This document shows, in pieces, positions 18,771 to 27,618 of a stretch of 64,000 nt of DNA. Location of the stretch: assembly GCF_004362525.1 (NCBI RefSeq), contig NZ_SNXS01000017.1, positions 1 to 64,000 of the forward strand, read 5' to 3'. This DNA is from Roseateles toxinivorans. Its GTDB lineage: Bacteria; Pseudomonadota; Gammaproteobacteria; Burkholderiales; Burkholderiaceae_C. The translations under genes and the position numbers were made by a program. Position 1 is the first letter of the stretch; each line of letters starts with the position of its first letter. The notes under the pieces are model-generated. The model ran no database searches. It saw nothing but the letters and a program-made list of their open reading frames with translations, and was not told where the DNA came from.

Positions 18771-21683
18771 ATGAGCGAATCCGCCACCCGTCCCAGCCCC
18801 CCGGTCGATGCCGGCAACCTGCCGCCGCAGACCATCAGCGGCGAGGTGCTGCTGGAGAAATACGCCAAGGGTGACGAGCAGCATCTGGACGCCGTGCGCC
18901 TGCGCGTGGCCCGCGCCCTGGCCGTGGCCGAGGCGCCCGAGCAGCGCGCGCTGTGGGAGGCCAGGTTCCTGGACGCCCAGCGCCGCGGCTTCATCCCTGC
19001 CGGGCGCATCAATTCCGCCGCCGGCACCGATCTGAGCGCCACCCTGATCAACTGCTTTGTGCAGCCGGTGGGCGACTCGATCGCCCAGTTCGAGGACGGC
19101 CACCCCGGCATCTACACCGCCCTGACCGAGGCGGCCGAGACGATGCGCCGCGGCGGCGGAGTCGGCTACGACTTCTCGCGCATCCGCCCGCGCGGCGCCT
19201 GGGTGGGCAGCACGCAGAGCAGCGCCTCGGGGCCGGTCAGCTATATGCGGGTGTTCGACCGCTCCTGCGAGACGGTCGAGTCGGCCGGCTCGCGCCGCGG
19301 CGCCCAGATGGGCGTGTTGCGCTGCGACCACCCGGACATCGAGGAATTCATCCACGCCAAGGACCAGGGCGACCTGAAGAACTTCAATATCTCGGTCGGC
19401 GTGACCGACGAGTTCATGGAGGCCGTGCAGGCCGACGCGCCGATCGAGCTGGTGCACCGTGCCGAGCCCGGCGTCAAGGCCAAGGCCGATGGCGCCTACC
19501 AGCGCGGCGACGGCCAATGGGTCTACCGCAAGCTGCAGGCCCGCGAGCTGTGGGACCAGATCATGCGCTCCACCTACGACCATGCCGAACCCGGCGTGCT
19601 GTTCCTGGACCGCATCAACAAGGACAACAACCTCAGCTACTGCGAGACGATCACGGCCACCAACCCCTGCGCCGAGCAGCCCCTGCCTCCGTATGGCTGC
19701 TGCTGCCTGGGCAGCGTCGATCTGACCTTCTTCGTCGAGCATGCGTTCGAGGCCGAAGCGCGCTTCAATGACGCCGCCTTCGCCGAGGTCTGCGCCGTGG
19801 CCACGCGCATGCTGGACAACGTGCTCGACGTCACCGTCTGGCCGCTGCCGCAGCAGCAGCAGGAGGCGGCCAACAAGCGCCGCGTGGGCCTGGGCTTCAC
19901 CGGCCTCGGTGATGCGCTGATCATGCTCAATCTGCACTACGACAGCGACGCGGCGCGCTCGATGGCGCGCCACATCAGCGAGGTCATGCGCGACGCCGCC
20001 TATGGCGCCTCGGTCGATCTGGCCAAGGAGCGCGGCCCCTTCCCGCTGTTCAATGCCGATATGTATATGAGCCGCGGCAACTTCGCCTCGCGCCTGCCCG
20101 GCCCGCTGAAGGAGCGCATTCGCGCCAGCGGCCTGCGCAACTCGCACCTGCTGTCGATCGCACCCACCGGCACCATCAGCCTGGCCTTTGCCGACAATGC
20201 CAGCAATGGCATCGAGCCGCCGTTCAGCTGGAGCTATACGCGCAAGAAGCGCATGGCCGATGGCAGCTACAAGGAGTATGCGGTCGAGGACCATGCCTGG
20301 CGTCTGTACCGCCATCTGAAGGGCAAGGACACGCCGCTGACGCCGGCCTTCGTCACCGCGCTGGAGCTCAGCGCCCATGCGCACGAGGCGATGGTCGCGG
20401 CGGTTGCGCCCTGCGTCGATACCTCGATCTCGAAGACGGTCAACGTGCCGGCCGACTATCCCTACGAGGACTTCCAGGATCTGTACCTGCACGCCTGGCG
20501 CTCCGGCCTGAAGGGCCTGGCCACCTATCGGCCCAACAGCATTCTCGGTTCGGTGCTGAGCGTGGACAGCGCGCCCAAGGTGACGCCGCAACCGCTGCTG
20601 CCCACCGATGGCACCAACCAGCGCCTGCGCCTGGAGCGCCTGCCCGCCGCGCCGGTGCTGGCCTCGCTGCGCTGGCCCAGCCGGCCCGATCTGTCGGGTG
20701 GCAATCCGGCCTGGAGCTTCATGATCCAGCACCCGCACGGCGAGTTCGCCTTGTTCGTTGGCGAGCTGCCGGCCGAGGGCCCGGGCATGGGCCTGTTCGG
20801 CGCGACCCTGCCGTTCGAGGTCTGGGTCAATGGCGCCGAGCAGCCGCGCGGCCTGGCGGCCCTGGCCAAGACTCTGTCGATGGACATGCGCGCCAATGAC
20901 GCGCAATGGCTCAAGCTCAAGCTCGACGCCCTGACCACGGTGGCCGAGGAGCGCTCGTTCGACATGCCCTTCCCGCCGCACGGCGAACGCCGCCTGTTCC
21001 CCGGCGTCGTCGCCGCCACGGCTGCCGTGATCCGCTGGCGTTGCGAGCAGCTCGGGGTCTGGGCGCAGACCGGCCCGACGCCGGTACTGGATGCGATGTT
21101 CAGTCGCGACGAGCCGCGCACCGGGCCGTCGGGCACCCTGGCCTGGGCGGTCGATATCGAGAACCCGGCCACCAACGAGGCCTTCACCCTGACCCTGAAG
21201 GAGGTCAGCCTGCCGGGCCAGGAGGTGGGGGGCAACACCCGGCCCTGCGCCCTGGGTTTCTCGGGCAACTACCCGCGCGCCTACGACGGGCTGGCGCGCT
21301 TGCTGTCACTGGACATGCGTGTCGTCGACCCGGGCTGGATAGGCATGAAGCTGCGCAAGATGCTCAATGTCGGCGAACCGCTGGGCCACTTCATGGCCCC
21401 GGTGCCCGGCGAGCGCCGCCAGCAGGTCTGGCCCTCCACGGTGGCCTATGTCGCGCGGCTGATCATCCACCGCTACGCGATGCTGGGTGTGCTCGACGAG
21501 CAGGGCTTCCCGCTGCGCGAAATGGGCGTGCTGGAGAACCCGTCCCACCGCAGCGCCAAGCCCGGGGCCCAACCCGCACTGATGGCCGGCTCGCCCTGCC
21601 CGGAATGCGGCAACCACACCGTCATCCACAAGGACGGCTGCGAGTTCTGCACCGCCTGCGGGTATGTGGGGCAATGTGGTTGA
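18771..21683 (+). CDS. nrdJ: adenosylcobalamin-dependent (class II) ribonucleotide reductase
   Basis: A 970-aa class II reductase, which makes deoxyribonucleotides using a B12 radical with or without oxygen. Signatures: '[12 protein letters not shown]' near residue 78, '[15 protein letters not shown]' near 128, '[17 protein letters not shown]' near 300 (active-site Cys-x-Glu loop), '[24 protein letters not shown]' near 465. The region about 640-920 holds two copies of a TSCPD-like module (compare '[15 protein letters not shown]' and '[15 protein letters not shown]'). The C-terminus '[22 protein letters not shown]' then YVGQCG carries the redox cysteines. ATG 18771 is preferred to 18657 for its AGGAG RBS. 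No second reductase lies in the window. Confidence 0.95.
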   Translation: MSESATRPSPPVDAGNLPPQTISGEVLLEKYAKGDEQHLDAVRLRVARALAVAEAPEQRALWEARFLDAQRRGFIPAGRINSAAGTDLSATLINCFVQPVGDSIAQFEDGHPGIYTALTEAAETMRRGGGVGYDFSRIRPRGAWVGSTQSSASGPVSYMRVFDRSCETVESAGSRRGAQMGVLRCDHPDIEEFIHAKDQGDLKNFNISVGVTDEFMEAVQADAPIELVHRAEPGVKAKADGAYQRGDGQWVYRKLQARELWDQIMRSTYDHAEPGVLFLDRINKDNNLSYCETITATNPCAEQPLPPYGCCCLGSVDLTFFVEHAFEAEARFNDAAFAEVCAVATRMLDNVLDVTVWPLPQQQQEAANKRRVGLGFTGLGDALIMLNLHYDSDAARSMARHISEVMRDAAYGASVDLAKERGPFPLFNADMYMSRGNFASRLPGPLKERIRASGLRNSHLLSIAPTGTISLAFADNASNGIEPPFSWSYTRKKRMADGSYKEYAVEDHAWRLYRHLKGKDTPLTPAFVTALELSAHAHEAMVAAVAPCVDTSISKTVNVPADYPYEDFQDLYLHAWRSGLKGLATYRPNSILGSVLSVDSAPKVTPQPLLPTDGTNQRLRLERLPAAPVLASLRWPSRPDLSGGNPAWSFMIQHPHGEFALFVGELPAEGPGMGLFGATLPFEVWVNGAEQPRGLAALAKTLSMDMRANDAQWLKLKLDALTTVAEERSFDMPFPPHGERRLFPGVVAATAAVIRWRCEQLGVWAQTGPTPVLDAMFSRDEPRTGPSGTLAWAVDIENPATNEAFTLTLKEVSLPGQEVGGNTRPCALGFSGNYPRAYDGLARLLSLDMRVVDPGWIGMKLRKMLNVGEPLGHFMAPVPGERRQQVWPSTVAYVARLIIHRYAMLGVLDEQGFPLREMGVLENPSHRSAKPGAQPALMAGSPCPECGNHTVIHKDGCEFCTACGYVGQCG

Positions 21684-21731
21684 GTGACTGAGACCCTTGC
21701 GTGGGCTTAGCGCCCTGTCGAGTCCGCTCCC

Positions 21732-22670
21732 TCAACCCCGCAGCAGAAACTCTATCGCGGCCGTCACCGTCGCCCCCTGAGCCTCGTTGCACTGGGCCGG
21801 GCTCGCCGTCGGGCTGTCCGGATAGACCTCGGTGGTGGTCACAAAGCGCGCGGCGGTCATCGCTCCGCACAGGCCCAGCGAGCGCTGGGGGTAGTTGATC
21901 ACGCCCGGCTGCTGCAGCGGCTCGCCGATGAGGCGGCCCTGCCCGTCGGCCTCGGCGATGCGGGTCACGCTTCGCACCGCGGCGATCAGCGCACGCTGGA
22001 AATCGGGCACCGGCCGTTCGGTGTCGCCCACCAGATAGAAGCCATCGGGAATGGCGTGCCAGTCGAAGGCCTTGCCGTCCCGCGCCGCCTTGGCGGGGCC
22101 GAACTCGCTGTTGTCGGTGTCGGTGGTCTCGTGCAGGTCCACGTGCAGGTCGATCCGTGCACCCTGGGCCGCCACGCAGGCCATGGCCAGCGCCGACTCG
22201 GCGGCCGGGCTGTCTGGCCTGAACTGGCGGTTCGGGTCCAGCGCGTCGGGGTTCCAGCGGTTGACGGTCTCGTAGCCCCAGGGGCTGATGCAGGGCAGGA
22301 CCAGCAGATTGACGGCCGCGGCATGGCGGCCGAACTCCTGCCTGAGCCACTGCAGTGCGCCTTGCACACCGCTGGTCTCATAGCCGTGCACGCCGCCGGT
22401 GACCAGCACCACGGGCAGATCCGGGTTCCAGCGACGGCTGCGCACGGCGTACAGCGGATAGCTTCCCAGCCCCAGGCGTGCATAGTCGAGCGTCCCGTAC
22501 TGGATCAACTCGGCCGGCGCGGGCAGGCCGGCCTTGAGAGGCGCGACCACCTCCTCGGCATAGCTGCGCTGCAGCCGCTGGCGGCTCAGCCAGAGGGCCT
22601 TTTCAGCCGCGCCCCAGGGCGTGCCCGGGGTGCCGATCGGATAGGGGTGGGGCGGCTGCTGAGGGCTCAC
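21732..22670 (-). CDS. M14-family zinc metallopeptidase/amidohydrolase
   Basis: A 312-aa M14-type carboxypeptidase-fold enzyme. 'VLVTGGVHGYETSG' near residue 88 is the H-x-x-E zinc-ligand motif; 'HVDLHETTDTDN' near 175 carries the third zinc His region. 'SPWGYETVNRWNPDALDPNRQFRP' is the N-x-N-R substrate-carboxylate region. No signal peptide is seen, so it is probably cytoplasmic. GTG 22670 follows GGAAG; the longer in-frame start gives a basic, unlikely leader. It is the last gene of the quinate-like operon, 19 bases after the preceding gene. It may release an acyl or aminoacyl group from an imported conjugate (inference). Confidence 0.8.
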   Translation of the reverse strand: MSPQQPPHPYPIGTPGTPWGAAEKALWLSRQRLQRSYAEEVVAPLKAGLPAPAELIQYGTLDYARLGLGSYPLYAVRSRRWNPDLPVVLVTGGVHGYETSGVQGALQWLRQEFGRHAAAVNLLVLPCISPWGYETVNRWNPDALDPNRQFRPDSPAAESALAMACVAAQGARIDLHVDLHETTDTDNSEFGPAKAARDGKAFDWHAIPDGFYLVGDTERPVPDFQRALIAAVRSVTRIAEADGQGRLIGEPLQQPGVINYPQRSLGLCGAMTAARFVTTTEVYPDSPTASPAQCNEAQGATVTAAIEFLLRG

Positions 22671-22689
22671 ACATGTCTTCCGTTTCTGC

Positions 22690-23397
22690 TCACGATGCCG
22701 CGGACGATACACCGTCCGGCGGCAGCGATTCCGCGGCAGCCAATGAGAGCCTGAGCGTGTAAGTTGCCGTGATGGCCCCGGCCGCCGCACCGGCATCTTG
22801 CAGCGCCGGCGCCGACAGCGTGGCCTCGGCAAGCCGCCGCAGCGCCAGGGCGTCGTAGCCGGTCACGATGAAGACCCAGTCTGCCGCTCGATCGGCAAGG
22901 CCGCGTATGCGCTGCTCGGTGGTCGGCGCGATGGCCGGGGTGTCGGTCTGCAGCAGCTGAGTCCCGACCAGACCCGGCTGCGTCGGAAGTCGCTGCACCA
23001 GTGAGCGCAGGTGGCTGCGCAGGCGCTCCTGCCCGCCGGCCGCAGGTGACAAGCGCACCGTGATGGCCTGGCCCGCCACGGCGCCACCCCGGCTGTCCAG
23101 CACACGGCATGGGCTGCGCACCATGCTGCGGTGGTGCGGCATCATCTTGCGCGACCAGTCGCTGGGCGCATTCAGGCGTGCCTGGTACTCCGGCGAAACC
23201 AGCGCCTCATAGCCCGCCAGTTCGTAGATGACGAAAAAGCCCGGGCCGCCATCGGCATCGGCCCAGCGCGAGGCCCGCTGGAAGCCGGGCAGCGCCAGCC
23301 GCTCCGGGAAGTGCTCGTGAGAGTGCCAGTGCTCGAACTCGTCGCGCACCTCGGCATCGATGTCCCACCACATGGCCAATGCAGCCTGTCCGAGCAT
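22690..23397 (-). CDS. double dimeric-alpha/beta-barrel (EthD-like) protein
   Basis: A 235-aa protein whose N-terminal half ('WWDIDAEVRDEFEHWHSHEHFPERLALPGFQ', residues about 10-40, and 'FFVIYELAGYEALVSPEY') resembles ferredoxin-like dimeric alpha/beta barrels of the EthD/antibiotic monooxygenase type. The C-terminal half ('SLVQRLPTQPGLVGTQLL', 'WVFIVTGYDALALRRLAEA') looks like a second copy. I cannot assign a reaction. It starts on the last base of the shikimate/quinate dehydrogenase stop codon, so it is coupled to that gene and probably acts in the same pathway, as an enzyme on a cyclic intermediate or as an accessory factor. Confidence 0.55.
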   Translation of the reverse strand: MLGQAALAMWWDIDAEVRDEFEHWHSHEHFPERLALPGFQRASRWADADGGPGFFVIYELAGYEALVSPEYQARLNAPSDWSRKMMPHHRSMVRSPCRVLDSRGGAVAGQAITVRLSPAAGGQERLRSHLRSLVQRLPTQPGLVGTQLLQTDTPAIAPTTEQRIRGLADRAADWVFIVTGYDALALRRLAEATLSAPALQDAGAAAGAITATYTLRLSLAAAESLPPDGVSSAAS

Positions 23398-24266
23398 CAG
23401 TTTCTCCGGTGTTCCAGCAGCTGCCGAAAGTGTTGTTCCATGCGCGCCGCGTCGGCCTTGAGTCCGGTAAACAGCTCGAATGCGCCCACCGCCTGGCCCA
23501 CGGCCATCGTGCCGCCATCCATCGTCGGGCAGCCCAGGGCGCGGGCTGTCCTCAGCAGCTCGGTCTCGATCGGAACGTAGACGACTTCCGACACCCACAG
23601 CGAGGGCCGCAGCAGCTCGGCCGCGAGTGGCAGGCCGGGCAGCTTGGCCATGCCGGTGGGGGTGGCGTGTATCAGCCCGGTCGCGCGTTGCAGGGCTTGA
23701 GCCGCATCGCCGTGCGCACTGGCGCGAAACGGATAGCGCAGGTTCAGCGCGTCGGCCAGCGACTGGGCCCGCGCCGGGTCGGTGTCCACCAGGCGCAGCC
23801 GCGCCGCGCCCAGGCTCAGCACGGCATCGGCAATGGCCGAGCCGGCGCCACCGGCACCGAGCAGCACCACGCAGCCCAGGTCGGCCTCGGGGAGTACCCG
23901 CCGAAAGCCCCAGGCCCAACCCGAGCCGTCGGTGTTGTGGCCGACCAGCCGCCCGCCGTGCAGCACCACGGTGTTCACGGCTCCCATCGCCTGCGCCTGT
24001 GGCGACAGTTCGTCGAGCAGCGGGATCACCGCCTGCTTGCACGGATAGGTGATGTTGAGGCCGGCAAAGCCCATCGCGCGGGCGGCGGCGAGCAGGGTCG
24101 GCAAGTGTTCCGGAGTCGCTCCGCTGAGTTCCAGGTCGATCAGCTGGTAGTGCAGGCGCAGCCCGTGATGGCGCGCCTCCTCCTCGTGCAGGGCCGGGCT
24201 GAGCGAGCGCTGGATGCCGGCGCCGATCAGGCCGACGAGCAGCTTGTCGCCACCCGCCTTGCTCAC
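23397..24266 (-). CDS. quinate/shikimate dehydrogenase (QsuD-like, NAD-type)
   Basis: A 289-aa AroE-superfamily enzyme. 'GIQRSLSPALHEEEARHHGL' is the substrate-binding S-x-S-P loop; 'NITYPCKQAVIPLLDELS' carries the catalytic Lys; 'GAVNTVV...GHNTDGSGWAWGF' carries the catalytic Asp; 'LGAGGAGSAIADAVLSLGA' is the Rossmann loop. The acidic 'LVDTDPAR' after beta-2 favours NAD+ over NADP+. The sequence follows the Corynebacterium QsuD catabolic branch ('VVYVPIETELLRTARALGC') rather than biosynthetic AroE, so oxidation of quinate or shikimate is likely. GTG 24266 overlaps the dctM stop (GTGA) and is preferred to 24314. Confidence 0.85.
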   Translation of the reverse strand: MSKAGGDKLLVGLIGAGIQRSLSPALHEEEARHHGLRLHYQLIDLELSGATPEHLPTLLAAARAMGFAGLNITYPCKQAVIPLLDELSPQAQAMGAVNTVVLHGGRLVGHNTDGSGWAWGFRRVLPEADLGCVVLLGAGGAGSAIADAVLSLGAARLRLVDTDPARAQSLADALNLRYPFRASAHGDAAQALQRATGLIHATPTGMAKLPGLPLAAELLRPSLWVSEVVYVPIETELLRTARALGCPTMDGGTMAVGQAVGAFELFTGLKADAARMEQHFRQLLEHRRN

Positions 24267-25564
24267 CCCCGGTACCCCATCAGCCGCGGCAGCCACAGCA
24301 CCATATCCGGCCACACTGTCACCAGTGCGAGGGCGCCCAGCATGACCAGCAGAAAGGGGAACACATCGCGCATCAGCACCGTCAGGGATACATCGGCGAT
24401 GCGCATCATCATGAACAGCAGCAGGCCATAGGGCGGCGTCACCAGACCTATCATGATGTTCAGCACCGCCATCACGCCGAAGTGCACCGGGTCTATGCCC
24501 AGAGCGGTCGCGGTAGGCAGCAGCACGGGCAGCATGACCAGGATGATGGTGGACCCTTCCAGGAACATGCCCAGCACCAGCAGGATCAGGTTGACCAGCA
24601 GCAGAAAGCCCAAGGGCGAAAGATCCAGTCCCTGCATAGACTTGCTGAGGGTGGCGGGGATGTTCTCCGAGGTGATGACGTAGTTGAACACCAGTGCGCC
24701 GGCGATCAGCATGCCGATGGAGATGCTCATGCGCGCGCTGGACAGCAGCGCGTCGTAGAGGTCACGCCATCCCATGCTGCGGTACAGCCCCGCCGAGATC
24801 AGCAGCGCGTAGGCGGCGGCGATGCCGGCAGCCTCGGTGGGTGTGGTCACGCCGCTGTACATGCAACCCAGCAGGATGACCGGCAGCATCAGCGCCGGGA
24901 AGGCCTCGCGCGTGATGCGGGGCATCTCGCGCAGCGGCGTCTTGGGCTCCACCGGGAAGCCACGCCGCCGTGCCAGCACATAGATCAGCCCCATCTGCAC
25001 GGCGCCCAGCAGCAGGCCCGGCAGCACGCCGGCGATGAACAGATAGCCGATCGAGGTGCCAGACACCAGGGCATACAGCACCAGCGGTATCGAGGGCGGG
25101 AGGATGGGCCCGATCACCGAGGACACGGCGCTCAACGCCGCGGCGAAGCCCGGTGTGTACTTGCCGTCCTTGGTCATCATCGCCTGCATCAGCTTGCCCG
25201 AGCCGGCGGCGTCCGCCAGGGCGGAGCCCGACATGGTGGCGAACACGATGCTCTGCAGCACATTGACCTGCGCCAGCCCGCCGGGAAAGCGGCCCACGAT
25301 GGCATTGCAGAAGCGCAGCAGGCGGTCCAGGATGCTGCCGGTGCTCATGATGCTGGCGGCGAGGATGAACAGCGGTATCGCCAGCAGCAGGAAGCTGGAG
25401 TAGGTGCCGTTGAGCAATTGCTCCGCGGCCGTGCCCATGTCCATGCCCTTGAGGTAGAGGTACAGGACCGAGCCGCCAATCATTGCGTGGCCGACGGGCA
25501 CGCCCAGCAGGCTGAGCGCCACGATGACGGCCAGCGCCAGCGAGAAAGGGCTGGTGAGGTTCAC
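24263..25564 (-). CDS. dctM: TRAP transporter large permease
   Basis: A 433-aa DctM-type TRAP permease with about 12 hydrophobic segments. Family features include 'GVPVGHAMIGGSVLYLY' near the N-terminus, 'GGLAQVNVLQSIVFATMSGSALADAAGSGKLM' in the first half, 'IGPILPPSIPLVLYALVSGTSIG' and 'SGVTTPTEAAGIAAAYALLIS' near residue 240. It drives Na+- or H+-coupled uptake of a ligand delivered by the periplasmic receptor. It overlaps dctQ by 4 bases upstream and the dehydrogenase by 4 bases downstream. Confidence 0.95.
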   Translation of the reverse strand: MNLTSPFSLALAVIVALSLLGVPVGHAMIGGSVLYLYLKGMDMGTAAEQLLNGTYSSFLLLAIPLFILAASIMSTGSILDRLLRFCNAIVGRFPGGLAQVNVLQSIVFATMSGSALADAAGSGKLMQAMMTKDGKYTPGFAAALSAVSSVIGPILPPSIPLVLYALVSGTSIGYLFIAGVLPGLLLGAVQMGLIYVLARRRGFPVEPKTPLREMPRITREAFPALMLPVILLGCMYSGVTTPTEAAGIAAAYALLISAGLYRSMGWRDLYDALLSSARMSISIGMLIAGALVFNYVITSENIPATLSKSMQGLDLSPLGFLLLVNLILLVLGMFLEGSTIILVMLPVLLPTATALGIDPVHFGVMAVLNIMIGLVTPPYGLLLFMMMRIADVSLTVLMRDVFPFLLVMLGALALVTVWPDMVLWLPRLMGYRG

Positions 25565-26061
25565 AGCGCGGACGGCGGGGTGGGCGCGTCACCGCCCTGC
25601 GCGGCGGGGCCGCGGACCAGCTGGAGCAGGCTGCGGGCCATGACGGCGACGGCAAACACCAGGTAGATCGAGTACATCACGTCCATGCGGATACCCAGGT
25701 AGGAGCTTTTCTCGACCTTCATGAAGGTCACGTAGGCCCAGGACGCCGGCAGCGACATGCCGAACAGCACGATCAGGCTCAGCGCGCCGATGGAGCCGAT
25801 CACACGGCGCGTGCGCCGGCTCGCCCGCTCGGCAAGGAGGTCGATGCGGATCTCGTCCGCATCCTTCAAGACAAAGGCCGCGCCCCACAGCACCAGCCAC
25901 AGCCAGGCCGCCAGCGACAGCTCGGTGGTCCAGCCCACCGGCCAGTTGAACAGATAGCGCAGCGCGATCTGCACGATGAAGGCGATGAAGATCACCGCGA
26001 GCAGGGCCACCGCGACCGCTTCCGCGAAGCGGTGCAGCGAGCTCATGAGCCGACGCAGCAT
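25561..26061 (-). CDS. dctQ: TRAP transporter small permease
   Basis: A 166-aa DctQ-type subunit with four membrane helices, the family pattern 'RYLFNWPVGWTTELSLAAWLWLVLWGAAFVLKDADEIRIDLLAER' (residues about 38-80) and a C-terminal 'YSIYLVFAVAVMARSLLQL'. It partners DctM. ATG 26061 (M3 of the longer frame) has a GAGGTG Shine-Dalgarno; a GTG 6 bases further upstream is possible. Confidence 0.92.
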   Translation of the reverse strand: MLRRLMSSLHRFAEAVAVALLAVIFIAFIVQIALRYLFNWPVGWTTELSLAAWLWLVLWGAAFVLKDADEIRIDLLAERASRRTRRVIGSIGALSLIVLFGMSLPASWAYVTFMKVEKSSYLGIRMDVMYSIYLVFAVAVMARSLLQLVRGPAAQGGDAPTPPSAL

Positions 26062-26068
26062 GCCCACC

Positions 26069-27058
26069 TCACTTCATCGCATTGATCTTGTCGAGCATGC
26101 CGGCCGGCCAGGTCTTTGCCTCGTCCGAGCCCAGATAGACCTTCTGGGCGTGCTCGCGGAAGGCCGCGATATTGGGCACATAGACCTCCAGCCCCTGCTT
26201 GCGGAAGGTCTCGGCCAGCTCGGCCTCGCGCTTCTGGTGTTCGGCCGTGCTCCAGGCAATGGCCTTGTCGGCGGCGGCCTGGAAGGCGCGCTGCCGGGCC
26301 GGCGTCATGCCCTGCCAGGTCTTCATGCTCACGGTCAGCAGGTCGAAGGCCACCAGGTGCGAGGTCAGCACGATCTGCGACATCACCTCGTAGAACTTCA
26401 TGTTCTGCACATTGGGCAGCGGATTGTCCTGGCCGTCGATGGCGCCGGTCTGCAGGCCGGTGTAGGTCTCGGCATAGGCCATCGGCGTCGGGTTGGCGCC
26501 GACCGAGCGGCCCAGCATCTGCCAGGTGTCGCCGGGCGGCATGCGCAGCTTCACGCCGGCCAGATCGGCGGGCACGTTGATGCGCTTCTTCGCCTTCAGT
26601 CCCAGATGGCGCGTGCCGAAGAAGGTCGGCCCCAGGATCTTCACCTTGACCTGGTCCTCGACCAGCTTCTTCATCTGCACGCCCGCCTCGCTGGCGAAGA
26701 AGCTGTTGAGATGGTTGGCGTCACGGAACAGATAGGCCGAGGTCAGCAGCGACCAGGCGGGCACCTGCTTGGAGATGTCCTGGGGCGAGATATTGCCCAT
26801 CTCCAGGTTGTCGCGCTGCAGGGCCACCAGCTCGGTGCCCTGGCGGAACAAGGTCGAGTTCAGGTGCATCTCGAGCTTGAAGTCGGACTCGATGTCCTTG
26901 GCGAACATCTTCATCATCTCGGCGCGGATGTCCTTGTCGGAGAACACGGCGGCGAAGCGCAAGGTGGGCGGGGTCTGCGCCCAGGCCGGCAGCATGACGC
27001 CGGCCGCGAGCGTGGCGCCCGCGCCCAGCAGTGTGCGGCGATCGATCGAACGGTTCAT
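26069..27058 (-). CDS. dctP: TRAP transporter periplasmic substrate-binding protein
   Basis: A 329-aa DctP-type receptor. The N-terminus 'NRSIDRRTLLGAGATLAAG' is a twin-arginine-like signal ending AWAQ near residue 28. The mature protein shows family landmarks 'GTELVALQRDNLEMGNISP', 'LRMPPGDTWQMLGRSVGANPTPMAYAETYTGLQTGAIDGQDNPL' (residues about 170-215, including the Arg that binds ligand carboxylate) and 'SHLVAFDLLTVSMKTW'. The conserved carboxylate-binding Arg fits an organic acid such as quinate or shikimate. A 43-base gap separates it from the AroQ-like gene upstream. Confidence 0.93.
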   Translation of the reverse strand: MNRSIDRRTLLGAGATLAAGVMLPAWAQTPPTLRFAAVFSDKDIRAEMMKMFAKDIESDFKLEMHLNSTLFRQGTELVALQRDNLEMGNISPQDISKQVPAWSLLTSAYLFRDANHLNSFFASEAGVQMKKLVEDQVKVKILGPTFFGTRHLGLKAKKRINVPADLAGVKLRMPPGDTWQMLGRSVGANPTPMAYAETYTGLQTGAIDGQDNPLPNVQNMKFYEVMSQIVLTSHLVAFDLLTVSMKTWQGMTPARQRAFQAAADKAIAWSTAEHQKREAELAETFRKQGLEVYVPNIAAFREHAQKVYLGSDEAKTWPAGMLDKINAMK

Positions 27059-27101
27059 GGTTGTCTCCTTTGGAATTGTGATGAGGGCGTGCGTGGATGC
27101 T

Positions 27102-27551
27102 TCAGGCCGGCGCAGCCGCGAGGCGATGGGCCAGCGCCCGGATCGCGAGCTCGTAGCCGAAGACGCCGAAGCCGCAGATCACGCCGGTGGCGGCGAGCGA
27201 CACCAGCGAGTGCTGGTAGAGCGGATCGCGCCGGTGGATATTGGTCAGGTGGACCTCGGCGATCGGCTGATCCAGGGTCTTCAGCGCATCCAGCAGCGGG
27301 ATGGACCTGAACGACAGGCCGGCCGGATTGATGGCCAGCGCCGCCGCCCGCTCACGGGCCTCCTGGATCCAGTCCACCAGCACGCCCTCGTGATTGGTCT
27401 GCCGGAACTCGCAGACCAGCCCCAGCTCGGCGGCGACACGGTGGCACAGCTGCTCGACCTGGGGCAGCGCCGTGCTGCCGTACAGATGCGGCTCGCGCAC
27501 GCCCAGCAGGTTCAGGTTGGGACCGTTGAGGACGTAGATGATTGCGCTCAT
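27102..27551 (-). CDS. divergent type II 3-dehydroquinate dehydratase-like protein
   Basis: A 149-aa AroQ-fold protein; the family dehydrates 3-dehydroquinate to 3-dehydroshikimate. 'LNGPNLNLLGVREPHLYG' keeps the catalytic lid Arg19 and Tyr24, 'FRQTNHEG' is normal, Asn75, Asp88, Glu99 and catalytic His101 are present. Two substrate-contact positions that are His81 and Arg112 in the Mycobacterium tuberculosis enzyme are Phe81 ('INPAGLSFRS') and Tyr112 ('RRDPLYQHS'), and Gly77 is Ala. This suggests a related but different substrate, or a weak enzyme. ATG 27551 starts the domain directly. It is the first gene of the TRAP/dehydrogenase operon and divergent from an IclR gene 67 bases away. Confidence 0.8.
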   Translation of the reverse strand: MSAIIYVLNGPNLNLLGVREPHLYGSTALPQVEQLCHRVAAELGLVCEFRQTNHEGVLVDWIQEARERAAALAINPAGLSFRSIPLLDALKTLDQPIAEVHLTNIHRRDPLYQHSLVSLAATGVICGFGVFGYELAIRALAHRLAAAPA

Positions 27552-27583
27552 GCCATCGATTGTTGGCCCGCACCCAGAAAGTC

Positions 27584-27606
27584 TTTCCGTTCTGGAAACT
27601 TGTTTC
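27584..27606. promoter_or_regulatory. overlapping inverted repeats, candidate IclR operator
   Basis: TTTCC-GTTCT-GGAAA (27584-27598) overlaps GAAAC-TT-GTTTC (27595-27606) in the 67-base gap between the divergent AroQ-like and IclR genes. Position and symmetry fit an operator for the IclR regulator controlling both directions. Confidence 0.6.
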
Positions 27607-27618
27607 ACAATACGAGAA

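Noticed and set aside
18726-20981. Minus-strand frame of 751 codons opposite nrdJ
   Set aside because: Shadow of nrdJ; composition is Arg/Gly/Val/Gln-rich and lacks any motif.
22690-24042. Longer reading of the EthD-like gene starting at 24042
   Set aside because: The extra N-terminus lies inside the QsuD-like gene and is Arg-rich nonsense; ATG 23397 overlapping the upstream stop is natural.
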